A stretch of DNA of 64,000 nucleotides from Eimeria necatrix (taxonomy: Eukaryota; Apicomplexa; Conoidasida; Eucoccidiorida; Eimeriidae): the NCBI RefSeq assembly GCF_000499385.1, contig NW_013654299.1, positions 1 to 64,000 on the forward strand, in the 5' to 3' direction. Positions 44,651 to 55,463 of the stretch are shown piece by piece; positions within the stretch are counted from its first letter, which is position 1; every line of letters starts with the position of its first letter. Position numbers and translations under genes: made by a program. Below the pieces are notes generated by a model that ran no database searches, was not told the DNA's origin, and was given only the letters and a program-made list of their open reading frames with translations.

Positions 44651-45909
44651 ATGAACTTCAAGACTTGGATTCCTTGTTCCCGGGGGGTGAATGTCCTCCT
44701 TCTCTTGATTAATGTAGTAATAATATTAACCATTCAAGGGTCAGCCGAGGCACCTGTGCATGAGGAGAGCGGCGAGCTCATCCGAACAGAGCTGCAGGAG
44801 ACGGGTCAAGAGCTACACAATGGAGGTGATGCTTCTCCTGTCCGAGCCCCAGCCTCAGACCCTAAAGCGACGTCTGTAGAAAGGCTCACTGTAGAGGATG
44901 AACCGTATTTGATAAAGCAGGTTCGGGAGTCTCAGCTCCAGGGCGATAAGAAGCCAAGGGGTTCCAGTGTACTCCTACTGAACCGCCTTGTTTCAATGGG
45001 CCTTCTTGCATCCATCATAGTCCTTACAGGGCTAGTTTTGTGGGAGGTGTATAATTATGTTGGAGATACTTCGGACCCCTTAAAGGATGCAGGCGATGCA
45101 AGCTGGGTTCCGGCTATGATCGAAGATATGCTACGCCAGGGGAAATCCTTGGCTTTTGTCGTCAGGTTAGCCTTTGTGGCCTTTCAGGCCCACCTAGGGA
45201 GAGAATTTAGCACCCAGCCTCACATTCTTTTGCATGTTGCTGGGTCGAACGAGTCGCACAGCTCAATATACGGGCACTCGCATCTGCTATCCAACCCGTT
45301 GTTGTTCATGCGTTGTTTTGTGCTGTAGGAAGTGCAAGTACTGCGGCATTGGACTTAGGGCGTTGAGACGAGCAGGAAAAGACACGGTGGGTTTCCTGAA
45401 ACAACTGCCTGATTAGAAGCTGTACCCCCTTGTTTGGGTTTGTTGAGCTGGTTGATATCGGGTGACCACAGCCGCCTTCAGTTGGCGAGCCGGTGGGCTT
45501 ATAATTATTTTCTACCACAGCATCGCAGATACTCAAAGCTAAATTACAAGGTAGATTTACTGCGTGCATTCTCCCCTGGCAATGCAGGTAGCTATCATGG
45601 TTGAAGGACACCCGTATCAGCGCACGATTACTCGATATTTAAGGACGAAATATGGCTCCAGGGGATTCCCATTCTTCATTATTGACGGACAAAGATACGG
45701 CTACGTATCAAAAATAGTATGAAGTTCACTTACGAAATAATCCATGTAGCATTGACGTTCCCACTTCAAACGAGGTGCTTTCATGGACAGCTGCTTTTGC
45801 AGGCATCTCCCTGTTTGTGCTGCTTAACAGCTTACTTGCAGTTTTGTGTTTGTGATGCGCGTGCGCTTGGGTGCTTCAGAAGGAATATTTGGCGGAGGAG
45901 GCCCACTGA
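44651..45909 (+). CDS. Membrane-anchored glutaredoxin-like protein, four exons, 243 residues
   Basis: Exons 44651-45165, 45329-45386, 45588-45716 and 45880-45909; phases 2, 0 and 0 agree. The N-terminus carries a signal sequence or anchor (VNVLLLLINVVIILTIQGSA). An acidic spacer and then a second hydrophobic helix follow (LVSMGLLASIIVLTGLVLWE). The C-terminal domain reads LAFVVRKCKYCGIGLRALRR, VAIMVEGHPYQRTITRYLR, KYGSRGFPFFIIDGQ and SKIKEYLAEEAH. This has the strand-CxxC-helix, the cis-Pro segment (GFPFF) and the final helix of a glutaredoxin/thioredoxin-like fold. The CKYC motif suggests redox-active thiols. Placement across the secretory or endosymbiotic membranes is inference. The classic GG glutathione-binding motif after the cis-Pro strand is not clear, so glutathione dependence is uncertain. 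Confidence 0.75.
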
Positions 45910-46551
45910 AGTTTGAAGCGATCAAGTGGTGCCGATGCAAATGCGGAAGAAGCACCCTGGCAGTTCCTGGGTTGGGCAAGATACAGAATGTATAATACAG
46001 AATGTTTAAATCATTTTGCATTCCGCCATACAGGGATGATTAGGCCTCAAAAGGCGCTACTTATTGAGTGTTGCATCTTATCTATATTCAATTATCACTT
46101 GTCGCTGCCAATTCGAGGTTTTTAGTGGCATTTTGACACTGGATGTGAAGCCAAAGGTATAGCCCAGCGTCAAATTCTTCTCGAGGCTCTGTTTTTACCG
46201 TTAACCATGCAGTGCGCACCAACTGTCATCATGTTTTTACGCTTCTTTCAAAGCTTTTTTTGTTGAATCCATACATATGGGGGTTTTGTAAGTCCACACG
46301 GCTTGATGGAACCTCGTTTGAGCCAAACGCACGCACGCAGCTTTCTTTAAATACAGTAGCTACGGGCTAGTAGCAGCGATTGAGGTCGTAGCAGTACAGT
46401 ACCAACTTAGTTACGGACCTGAGCGTTCTGGTTTATTCGGTCACTCGGTACGAATTTGTAGCTTGTCACTACGAGGTGGTTACAAACCACTGAGTAGTGA
46501 CTTAAAACATTATGTTGTAGATAGGACCATCAGGCCGCGTCTTTAAAACTA
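45910..46551. other. Intergenic, nothing recognised
   Basis: About 640 bp of complex sequence between the glutaredoxin-like gene and a doubtful open frame. No repeat or motif of note. Confidence 0.5.
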
Positions 46552-47166
46552 ATGCATCGGCGGGTTTTACGTCAAAGCCCCCATAGTTCTATGGGGCAGT
46601 TCACTTCATCGCGCTACAGGATGCTGCCGCGAGCCGCTTGGCTTTCAACTTCAGTGATAATTTGCACACGCATTATATCAATGGGAGCGGCTTGCTTAAG
46701 GTGCCCATTCGCTAAGTACCACATTTGCTTCCCGTATGGGGAGAGACGGCGCAGCAGTGAGGCAATCTGGAACAGCAGCATGACGGAGACTGTGCACCGT
46801 CAACGGCGTCCTTTTCTGCATTGGATTCAAGGCTGCATGTTCACCGCTGCAAAGGAAGCCGTCATACAATCCAAGAGCTGCTGTTCTCTTTCGGACAACT
46901 TGCCCTTCGATGTGTTGCAAGACTTATCTACATGGCTGTCAGCTCGAACAGCTGGTCTTGAAGCTTCAGCTAGCTCAGATTGCTTGTTAGAATCCCAAGA
47001 TGCCGAGCACCTTCTTGGAACTTCAAAGACGCATGGGTGCCGATCGGCAAGTGGGGGGCTGTTAAGAGATGATAGTCGGCCCATGGCCACTCCAAATGCT
47101 GCAGCAGCAGCTTGTAAGTCGGCAGCGGCCTATGGGAAACAATCATCAAAGGAAGCGCCGTTGTAA
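46552..47166 (+). CDS. Doubtful open frame, 204 residues
   Basis: Begins at an ATG and stays open for 615 nt, coding a Ser/Cys/Arg-rich sequence with a helix-like stretch near LSDNLPFDVLQDLSTWLSA. No family motif is recognised, and an overlapping minus-strand frame (46827-47090) is equally open. It could be an exon of an unrecognised gene on either strand or chance. Reported for completeness. Confidence 0.2.
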   Translation: MHRRVLRQSPHSSMGQFTSSRYRMLPRAAWLSTSVIICTRIISMGAACLRCPFAKYHICFPYGERRRSSEAIWNSSMTETVHRQRRPFLHWIQGCMFTAAKEAVIQSKSCCSLSDNLPFDVLQDLSTWLSARTAGLEASASSDCLLESQDAEHLLGTSKTHGCRSASGGLLRDDSRPMATPNAAAAACKSAAAYGKQSSKEAPL

Positions 47167-48061
47167 GCTAGTGTTACCTCATGGCATTGTTCCCGGTGGC
47201 CTGAGTGCTTTAATGTGGTTGGATGTGTGGCTCAATTCTTCAAATAAGATAGAGAAATACAGCTCACTCGAATAGCAGCAGTAGTGGTTTCATTTGCTGT
47301 CCAGCCATCACTGTCTGTGTTTCTTGAAGAGCCTGATGAGAATGCAACAATGGGCTCAAGAGCGGAATCTTTGTGGTCGCTTTGCATGCCCCGTGAAGAA
47401 CTATTCGCATCCCATTCATTTTTTGAAGTAGTTTTGTCCTTGCAGCTTTCATTGCTATTGCTCCTGTAAAAATTCGGAGAGAAACCCAGAAATGCAGGTG
47501 AATAAAAGCAGCCAGCATGAGCTTGGAGCACGAGCAGTTCATGCATTTGTGGCCACTGGTATGAAAGGTGGAGGAAGTGCTCTACCAGTGTTAAGCTAAC
47601 ATCATGGTGGCTGCATGCCGTCTTGAAATTTTAGTCTCTTGGCGTATTGAAGGCGCGCTCGGAGTGTGTCTTGCGCTCCCCACTAGGTTTTGAGTCCTCT
47701 TTGTCACTTCTACAGCCTTCAGGCTTTTTGCTCGAGTTGTTCCTTTGCTCTGCTGCCTGCATTGGTAGTCTGAGCCTTTCAGCATTTTGCAAACAGCGGC
47801 GGCTGCTGCGGCAGCAACCGACAACGTGCCGCCTGCGATAGCTTGCGGGCAATTGCAGCAAGAAGGCCACTGTGGAACGACTTCCTGCGCATAAGGACTC
47901 CGATTGTGGGAATGGGTGAATCCTATTTCTTATGTGAATGACATACCCCACAGTGCGCAGAAAACAAGGGTAAAGTTCCACATATCCTATCTTCGGTATG
48001 AACGGGAGATTTTGAGGGCAGTACTCGATGCCATTGCTGAATCATTGACCGAATTAGCCAT

Positions 48062-49968
48062 TCAAAATTTGTATGAATGAAATACGATGGGTGGCAGGCT
48101 TAAATCAGTAGACCCTACCAAGTTTGTCTGGGGGAGAGCCGGTGATATCGAAGATGAAACGTGGTTGCAGCCTTTGAGGGGAGTTTGTGTCGCCGTTGCT
48201 GAGTGCTTGTTTTCTGTTTGTGTAGCTGCGGTTGCTGCATGCAGCCTCTGTCCAGGCTTCCCGCTAGACACAGGAACGTATTGTTCATGATGCTGCTGAT
48301 GTTGAAGGTGTTGTTCCTGCTGTTGTTGGTGGATCTGGCTCATCATTGTTTGCTTCTGGGAGCACTGCCTCCGCAGCTGTGTTGTGGCTATCGGGAGCGT
48401 CTGTGAAGGATGATTTGCCAATGTGTGGTGATCCCACGCAGGTAGAATAGACGGAGCCTGCAGTGGTGGCACCCATGGGGCGGGAGGGTGCCCAGAAGTT
48501 GTTAGTCCATACCTCTTCTGGAAAACATATGGAGAAACGCTCTTGAAGGTTGGCATTTCGTGAAAATGTGTATTTGTGGAACTGTCTGCTGCAATGCCCA
48601 GTGCGCCGGGAGGCGTGGACTCCAAAGGCCTTCCAAAAGCGTTTGTTGTCATGTTACCATGATCGTGAGGGCGGCTGCCGCAGCTTGAAAATAGAAACGG
48701 CAAATGTTCTCTCGCACTGCTCCCGGGAAATGCAGCCATACTGCTAAGGGCGAAATGACCTTGCCCCTTGAAGTGCTGCCGCTGCTCTACGTCTGCCAGA
48801 GAAAAATTGGTAAGCTTGACGGTGGCAGCCGAAAATTTGTTACTGCAGCAACAACAGCCATTATATCGTTTAGCTGAAGGCACTTTTATGGAGCATGATA
48901 CATCGCTGTTCCTTGGGCAACATCCCACGCACTGGGTTGCAGCCTTTGGGCAATTCTGACAACCGAGAGAGCCTGCGCAACTGTGTGCATGCAGGTCTTC
49001 TAGCTGGGAGGAAGGGTGTGCGGGACGTGGCAGCTCCATGCTTCCTGGTTGATAAGTCACCATACTTCCTCGAGGTTCCGGAACGGCTAGATGTGAGCAT
49101 TGTTGATTCATCATCGAAGGAGGGCCTGATTCCACTCCGGAAAAGTGTTGTTCGGCTAGAGGGCTGTTCCGCGTCGGGGAAGCCGCAGAGTTTTGCTGCT
49201 CTGGTCCAGCAGCTGCTGTCGTGTCATTGTTCAGGGCTGGGCAAGGTGTTGGGCTACCTTCTTGTGTGTTGCGCTGGCAAGGTGTTGGGACTTCTTTTTG
49301 GGGAAGCGGTGCTAGTGCAGAGACATGAGTAGGGGACCCGCAACAACCACGGTGTTGAGGCTGGATGCTTTTGTTGTGACAGCAGCATTCTGCATTGCTT
49401 ATGTAGTGACTGCAGTTTCTACGGATACGGCAGCAGCAATTACAAATTTTAGTCTGCTCTGGTTCGGTAGCGATTTTGTTTTCGGACGACGTGGCGCTCA
49501 AATCATGAATTTGATCTTTCGGAACGATCATGCTCTGTGTGCTATTCTTCATCTCACTCCCATTTACATGGAGGCCTGCAGCAAACCCAGAGAAGCCAGG
49601 TGTCTACTTTGAAGTAACGACTCTACAAGCGTGTTTTCTGCTTCCTGTCTGCCCCACGCATGCGGCTGTTCTTTCACACCGAAATAATACTGCCTGAAGA
49701 TTGGCTCACTAGGCAGGGTTGCTTCTGCAGACGCCGTGTTTATCCCTTCAACAACTGTGGCTGTGCTGGTGTTTTCCGCAGGAGGTGAGCTACTTCTGTG
49801 ACAAGTACGAGCTGCAGCTTTTGGCCCACTCTGACCTTTGCCACCTCTTAAATTATCGTGTTGCATGTACTTGCTCTTCGTCTGAGATTTTTTTGCTGGA
49901 GGGCTTGGCTCCATCAAGGCTGTCCTCATTACGCCATCTTTTTGTTCGGTCTGTTTACAGTGACGCAT
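48062..49968 (-). CDS. Cys/Gln/His-rich protein region, probable tail of the FHA gene
   Basis: Two open frames run head to tail. The first (about 49950-49608) is polar, with EATLPSEPIFRQYYFGVKE and EAENTLVESLLQ. The second (49575-48062) is long and rich in Cys pairs (ICNCCCRIRRNC, ECCCHNKS, NGCCCCSNKF), Pro, Ser and a Gln/His run. A frame change between them is bridged in phase by a 32-nt segment with GTAGAC...CTGCAG ends; either it is a very short intron or a base error. The upstream end has an acceptor TGTAAACAG|ACC at 49951/49950, in phase 0, matching the donor of the FHA exon at 50148. If it is instead a separate gene, the start would be ATG 49968. The cysteine spacing fits no zinc-finger class I can name; function is unknown. 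Confidence 0.55.
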
Positions 49969-50138
49969 TTCCAATAAAGTACGACGAAAAGTGCCCTACT
50001 GCCACGCTGGGGATCATTTTTTTACCACTCTCAACTACAGTAGCCGAACTTCGGAAATATGTATCTGTTAAACGTACCCAAAGTTTTGGCGCACGTAAGC
50101 CACTATATCTTCCCGGCAGCTCAAAAATTAGGTATGCG

Positions 50139-51054
50139 TCATCTAACCATAGGAGAAAGGCACTTCAAGAGACACTGCCCTCGTTGAAGGACAATTCCCC
50201 GCCTGTTCTCGTCCTCTACTTCAAAGAGAAACTGGTTTAGTTTACAGGGGCATTTTCCGTTTGTATTAGCGATTCAGCTGTCTTCCTTACCTGATGATGA
50301 AAACATCAGAGTGTCCCCATTTTCCAGAGGATGCCAAATATGGGGCTCTAGCCTGCGATTGTTCAGCCATGTACCTGCAATATTCTCAGCACAGCCCCTC
50401 AAAAACAACATGGGAGTAATATTTGTTCGGTGCATCTTTAGCCCCTCAAAAACAACATGGGAGTAATATTTGTTCGGTGCATCTTTGACCAGAAAATCAA
50501 GTGGCCAGTGAGTAAACTATGCCATATATAGAAATGGCCAAGAGCTTATGAGGCTACAATAATATGTGTGGCTTTGAAAGGCCTGAAGTACCATTCAAAG
50601 ATGCCAAGTCCTTAACAAACGCTCGTTGGCATCCACTTCCGCAGGGTACGCCTCCTTTAGAGGCGGATGCTCCACCTTTGCAACAGGGAAAGCACGCATA
50701 TTTGCGTCGAAGTACGGTGCGCTGCCGATTATTTAAGGTGGTAGTACCTTATTTCTTATTGACGAGAGCCTGTTTTCACTTCGCATGAGGCCCTTGCTAT
50801 ACTTGAAAATACAAAGGTTTTAGGGCACTTTGCATCAAAATCTCAATAATGACAAGTTTACGCCCACCTTGATCGGCTTGTTGGAGGCCCGTTAAATCGA
50901 AGGCGGCATGAAAACGAGATACACCAGCGCAGCGAACAGTGATGTCACAGGTTCGAGCTCTACCCAAATGGAGCAAAGGATGCTCAAGCTGGTAGAGAAT
51001 GCGCCGTCCACGCAGAAACGCCAGTACATGAGGGGTGTCCTTCGGCCGTGTCAT
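50139..51054 (-). CDS. FHA-domain protein, four exons visible
   Basis: FHA domains bind phosphothreonine in nuclear, cell-cycle and DNA-repair proteins. ATG 51054 is the likely start. Exons 51054-50868, 50675-50592, 50374-50291 and 50218-50148 join in phase 1. The fold reads LEHPLLHLGRARTCDITV, then CAGVSRFHAAFDL (the GR and SRxHA signature), a Gly/Ser loop insertion, QRAFVKDLASLNG joined to TWLNNRRLEPHIW (the NG-T-xxN signature), and HPLENGDTLMFSSS. Gly, Arg, Ser, His and Asn positions typical for phosphothreonine binding are present. A fourth exon ends at a stop (50139) or, by using donor ATG|GTTAGA, continues into the Cys/Gln-rich region at 49950, giving about 760 residues. The N-terminal position of the FHA domain is common; partner proteins are unknown. 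Confidence 0.78.
50394..50486. repeat. 47-bp direct tandem duplication
   Basis: A 47-bp unit starting GCCCCTCAAAAACAACATGG occurs twice at 50394-50440 and 50441-50486, identical as far as I can read. It lies in the intron between FHA exons 2 and 3, just before the exon 3 acceptor. Confidence 0.9.
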
Positions 51055-52382
51055 TCCTAAACTTTCGACTTGGCTATACGGGTGCGTCCGCGAAAATCAA
51101 ATTGTGCATTTCCCGCAGCCACTGGTGCTGCGAGGAGGCAGGGGTGCTGCGAGGAGGCAGCTATGTCAAGAGTCTAACCGCTTAAGTGCATTCACTTCAA
51201 GAAGCTTTGCATATTTTCATGCAGCATTGTTTTTGAGTCCGACTCGGCTGCTAACATCGACATATATTTCACCTGCTAGTCAGGCGGAAGAATTTTGTGT
51301 TAAATCACGGTCTAGAGTGGCACTTCTATGGAGCAAGAGCAAATGGACAGCTGCAGGAAGGCCTCTGATATTACTGTCCAGGTAAATGTGCTTTCAAGCG
51401 AGCACTGGGGAAAAGCTACAGCAGGCCTTGGTGTAGTGGTCGAGTTCAGGGCAGATTCGGGCCGCTCCACACATCACGCTCAAAGCCGTGCATCCTCTGT
51501 ACACATTTCTTTTCCTGTGTATCTCTGCTGTTGAGAAGCATGTGACAAGCAGGAAGAAGCTGCTTCCGCTTTCATGCAAAGCTGCGCAAGATGCAGCTGT
51601 GGCCCACGTGATCTGTCTGCAGCCCTCCGGTGTTCATTCGAGGAAATGAAACCCTGCATAGTTTCTGCTCGCTCGTGTATAGTACACCGACTCAAGTTCT
51701 TTGATACCCTTTTACAATTACTGGAACTGCACACTGTTCTTCGGTCAGGAATTCAAGCCTGTACAGGAATGCAACGCACTGGGGTAGCCGATAGCCGAGG
51801 GCGGCAGAGTTGCCTAAGCCTCAGAAGGGCCAACTCAGCCCCAACTTTCGTTGAATCCCCGACCAATAAAAAAATAATATTCTTGTTAAGTGTTTTTTGC
51901 CGTAAGCGAAGGTTTTGTCTTCATGAAGGCCTTTTTGTGTGCATATTCTCTTCTTGGTACTGTATCGGTGAGGCGCCGCGGCGGAAAGCCGCGGCAGTTA
52001 GCGTGTCAAATGTTCTCGGCGGATACTTGTTCTGAATTAGCTACTGACACTTTTCCGGCTGAAAACATTTGAGCCTTTAGATGTAAAAACGCCAGAGCTG
52101 ACGAAGAGGGTGGTGAGGGTGATTCCCTACCGTCGGCTGCAATCTCGAGACCCAACTACGGTGAGGGTCGCTGGACCCCGTCACTTTGTGGCCATCTTTC
52201 CCCGCTTTTGCCTTAAATTGATTTTGCAGTCTTTTGCTCTTGATATTTTGCCGGAGAGTTCCACACGAGCCTTCTGCAGACCCCTATTACCAGGGCGTCG
52301 ACCGGGCCCCTGTGACGCCTGGTCCGCCTTTGCCTCTTTTCATTGGACATGCAGCCACTTTGAAAATTAAACTGGAATAAAC
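51055..52382. other. Divergent intergenic region
   Basis: Between the minus-strand FHA gene and the plus-strand gene at 52383. Open frames up to about 150 codons exist (51574-52035 plus) but show no motif. A 20-bp duplication (GGTGCTGCGAGGAGGCAG-like) is at 51125-51162. Expected to hold both promoters. Confidence 0.5.
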
Positions 52383-54416
52383 ATGGAGGTACCTACAACT
52401 GTTTCGTACAGTGGTAGTATGAGAGGAGGTCCCGCTGCGGATTCATCACGGGCCACAACTCTTTCTGGCGGTGGTGCACGCCGGGTGAACTTTACACAGA
52501 AACTAGCGCACCCAAAAAACGTTGGTGCAACACCTCCGCGATCATCTTTACAAAGGACCGATTCAACTCCATCATTAAATCATCAGGCTTCTCAAGCTCT
52601 CTCCACCGCAGCTTCTGAAAAGTCCCGTGCATCCCGTGCATCGATTTCTTCGAAAGCGTTGACACCGGCGCAGCAACCAGTGGAGCGCACAGCATCCACC
52701 CCATTAGCTGAGAACAAGGCAGGCGGTGCGTTTTCTTTTTCCCGAGTTCAAGCTGCAGGGGGAGCACAGGGTTCTCTTGGAAGCGAGACAGACTACTGGT
52801 TCCATGCAGCCCCAACGACCACCAGTGCAGCACACCGTGCCTTTTCTTTAAGCTCCAAATACGAAGCGCAGTCAGAAACGTCAGAAGCTTTGCGTGAGGA
52901 GGGCCGATTCACCTCGGGGAGAATGAGCAACATTGAACGTATTCTCGGCACCACTCCCGTCTCTGCCGACAAGAAGGGGGAGACATCTCATGGCCTAGAA
53001 GCCCTACGCCAGGCAGTAGATGCCCTGCATGAGGATAGAGAGCTGGAGGGGCAGGAACAACAGCAGGACCTATCGGAGTGGCAGGAGCCTCTTGAAGAGA
53101 AGGACTCAGATGGCGCCATCAGCAATGGGAGCGCCATTGCAACAGAGCTCTGGAAAAGACGTGATACACAATCTTCGACTTATTCTCCACTTTGCTCTCG
53201 AACTCTCCGAGTGAGTAACGCCTCCATGCTAACTGCGTGATGCTGTTTCTGTCGCCATCCTTGATGGCTTCCCTAGGATATGCCGCCAGTAGTTAAATTG
53301 ACGAGGAAGGTGGAACGCTAAATTCTTGAGAATAGTTACTTTTGCTGGTAAAAGGAGGAAAGAGGAGGGCACACAGCAGGAAAGAGGGTAGGGGGAGGCA
53401 GATAGAATAAAGTGGGTAAAGTTGAGTGCGATGTACTGGTACTTGCATCAGGAACGCTGTGCCTACACAACGAGCGACGACTGGGCAATATTCGCCCTGC
53501 ATAATCAATATGTGAGGCCCTTAAGGGACCGTGAATGGGTCCCTGGGGAGCCTTGTATCATCCGCAGGAATTGCTTTGAACTACCACCAGGCGCATGTAA
53601 GTGCGACGCCGTTCATAGAATTAGCCTTGTAAGAGTAGCGGATTGTGGAGCCAGGCACCGGTACTTCCACATTTCTCTTTTTGCCTTTAACAAATCTCGA
53701 GTTAATGCAAAAAGCCTTCGTAAGAGTGCATGTTTTGGTGCAGGCCGCTTCTCCGAGGTTTCTTGTGGTATTCCTGCCACTGCATTTGACAGTTTCGTGT
53801 TCCCTAACCCCCCAAGGCAGTTTCTTATCTCTTCCTCAAAAAGAACTTCTGGCAACGTCGAGTTCGCCCAGCCTTCATCTGTAAGGAGTGGCAGGGGCCG
53901 AGGTGGAGCACGAGGGAGTGGCTCGCAGTTAACTCAGGAGCAGTTGCTTGACTTGGAGAGGTGAGACTGCGGCCATGTGAACGAGCATCTTTTGTTGATT
54001 AACAGGATCATATACTTTGTTTGCACCTTAAGAAGGCGCTTTGATGCTTTCATGAATCGGAGCTGGTGAAGAGCTGCTGAGGAAATGGCTCTTTTCGTTT
54101 GCTGCATTGATTTTTGGGATTGCATTGCGTGCGTTCTTTCAGAATGTTGTGGTTCGACCCGGAACCCCGTCTGGAAAGGCCATTTAGATTGTATGCTGAT
54201 TCGAAAACTTGCCTCAAGGTAGAGTCTCTTCCGCGTTGCACTCAGTCCAGGAGACCCTGTCCTGCTTCTTCAGAAAACAAGCGCAGTTTTGTGGATAGAT
54301 CGATATGCACTGTTTTTAAGAGCTACGTTGACTATGTTGGCTAATTTTTTCTTGTTTGTGGACTTCTGCAGGGCCGTATCCACGATATTGGCCATATAAT
54401 GAGGAGCGGATGGTGA
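52383..54416 (+). CDS. Hypothetical Ser/Ala-rich protein, five exons, 436 residues
   Basis: Exons 52383-53210, 53452-53596, 53744-53960, 54143-54218 and 54372-54416; phases 0, 1, 2 and 0 agree and donors are strong (GTGAGT, GTAAGT, GTGAGA, GTAGAG). The first 276 residues are low-complexity and polar with repeated short Ser/Thr/Pro motifs ([30 protein letters not shown]), suggesting a disordered, perhaps phosphorylated region. The later exons look folded: [77 protein letters not shown] and [14 protein letters not shown] at the C-terminus. I do not recognise the family. The compact C-terminal part is the likely functional domain. Confidence 0.72.
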
Positions 54417-55463
54417 TTTAACTCTTCGGTGGGATAGGAACGCCCTCATCTGGAACGCTTCGACATGTTAACCATATTTTGAAACTTTTGTGTTTGTTTT
54501 ACTGGATAAGTGCTGCACGTAACCGAGCTGAGCCAGTATCCGCGCCGCTCGGAACGACGACAGCCTCGTTTCTTTGTTTACTCCCGTTCCAAAGTTTTGT
54601 CGTCCAGTGTGTAGGCGAAAGTGTTGGCCGCGCATCATATGTTTGACCTTAGAGTAGTGTGATAGTTGGAAATCAACTAGCCAGCTCCTAGTGTAACAGT
54701 AGCTTTTATAAATTGAAGGCAAACTGGCAGGACAACGCGCCTGACGGAGACAAGGCAACTAGGACAAGTTCCATCAGCAAACGGCCTGTTACTTTCTTTT
54801 AAAGCTCCTCGAAAGTAAAGGAACAACGACAATGAACTCAAATAGCGCTATTTTTCGAGCAGTGTTCTCTTCCGTAGCAGGCTGCTCTCACCTCCGGTTC
54901 TGTGATAACAGAAGCGAGACAAACGCGCATGGAGAACGCTTGACGCTTCGGGTATTATGTCCCATGAGGTAAACAAACAATGATATTTACACGAATATAC
55001 TACTGTTCTGTAAAAATTGCTTGGTTAATGGTCTTAGATGTGTAAAGCTCCACTTCGTGGGTGCTGCCGAAACGGCCTGCAGGCGAATCGATGACGCGCA
55101 AAGGAAGCAGACCGGGCGATGCAACAGCATACTTTCCCCCAACTTTGTATTGTTGTTCTCACACTCATTTTTCTTTAATTTTTCACCTTAACTTCTTTGG
55201 ACATGTTCTCATTTAACCTCAACAATCCTGGCAACACCGCAGGAGACTGGGCAAGACTCACAGCTAGCAATGCTCCCAACGTGATACCCGACTAATGTAG
55301 CCTCGAGCACCCTCTTGGCAAGGTTAATTGATGAATATCCTACGCTTCAGGGAAGTAAAGAGTCTGTGAAATGCCCCCACTCCCTGGGAGCATCCGAAGC
55401 CCCTAACCACTCAGGCTGCACAGGCAGGTGCGCTTGTAGGGGACAATACGGTGGTACACAAGC
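54417..55463. other. Intergenic between two plus-strand genes
   Basis: About 1 kb of complex sequence with no repeat or convincing frame. It should include the 3' UTR of the upstream gene and the promoter of the gene at 55464. Confidence 0.5.
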
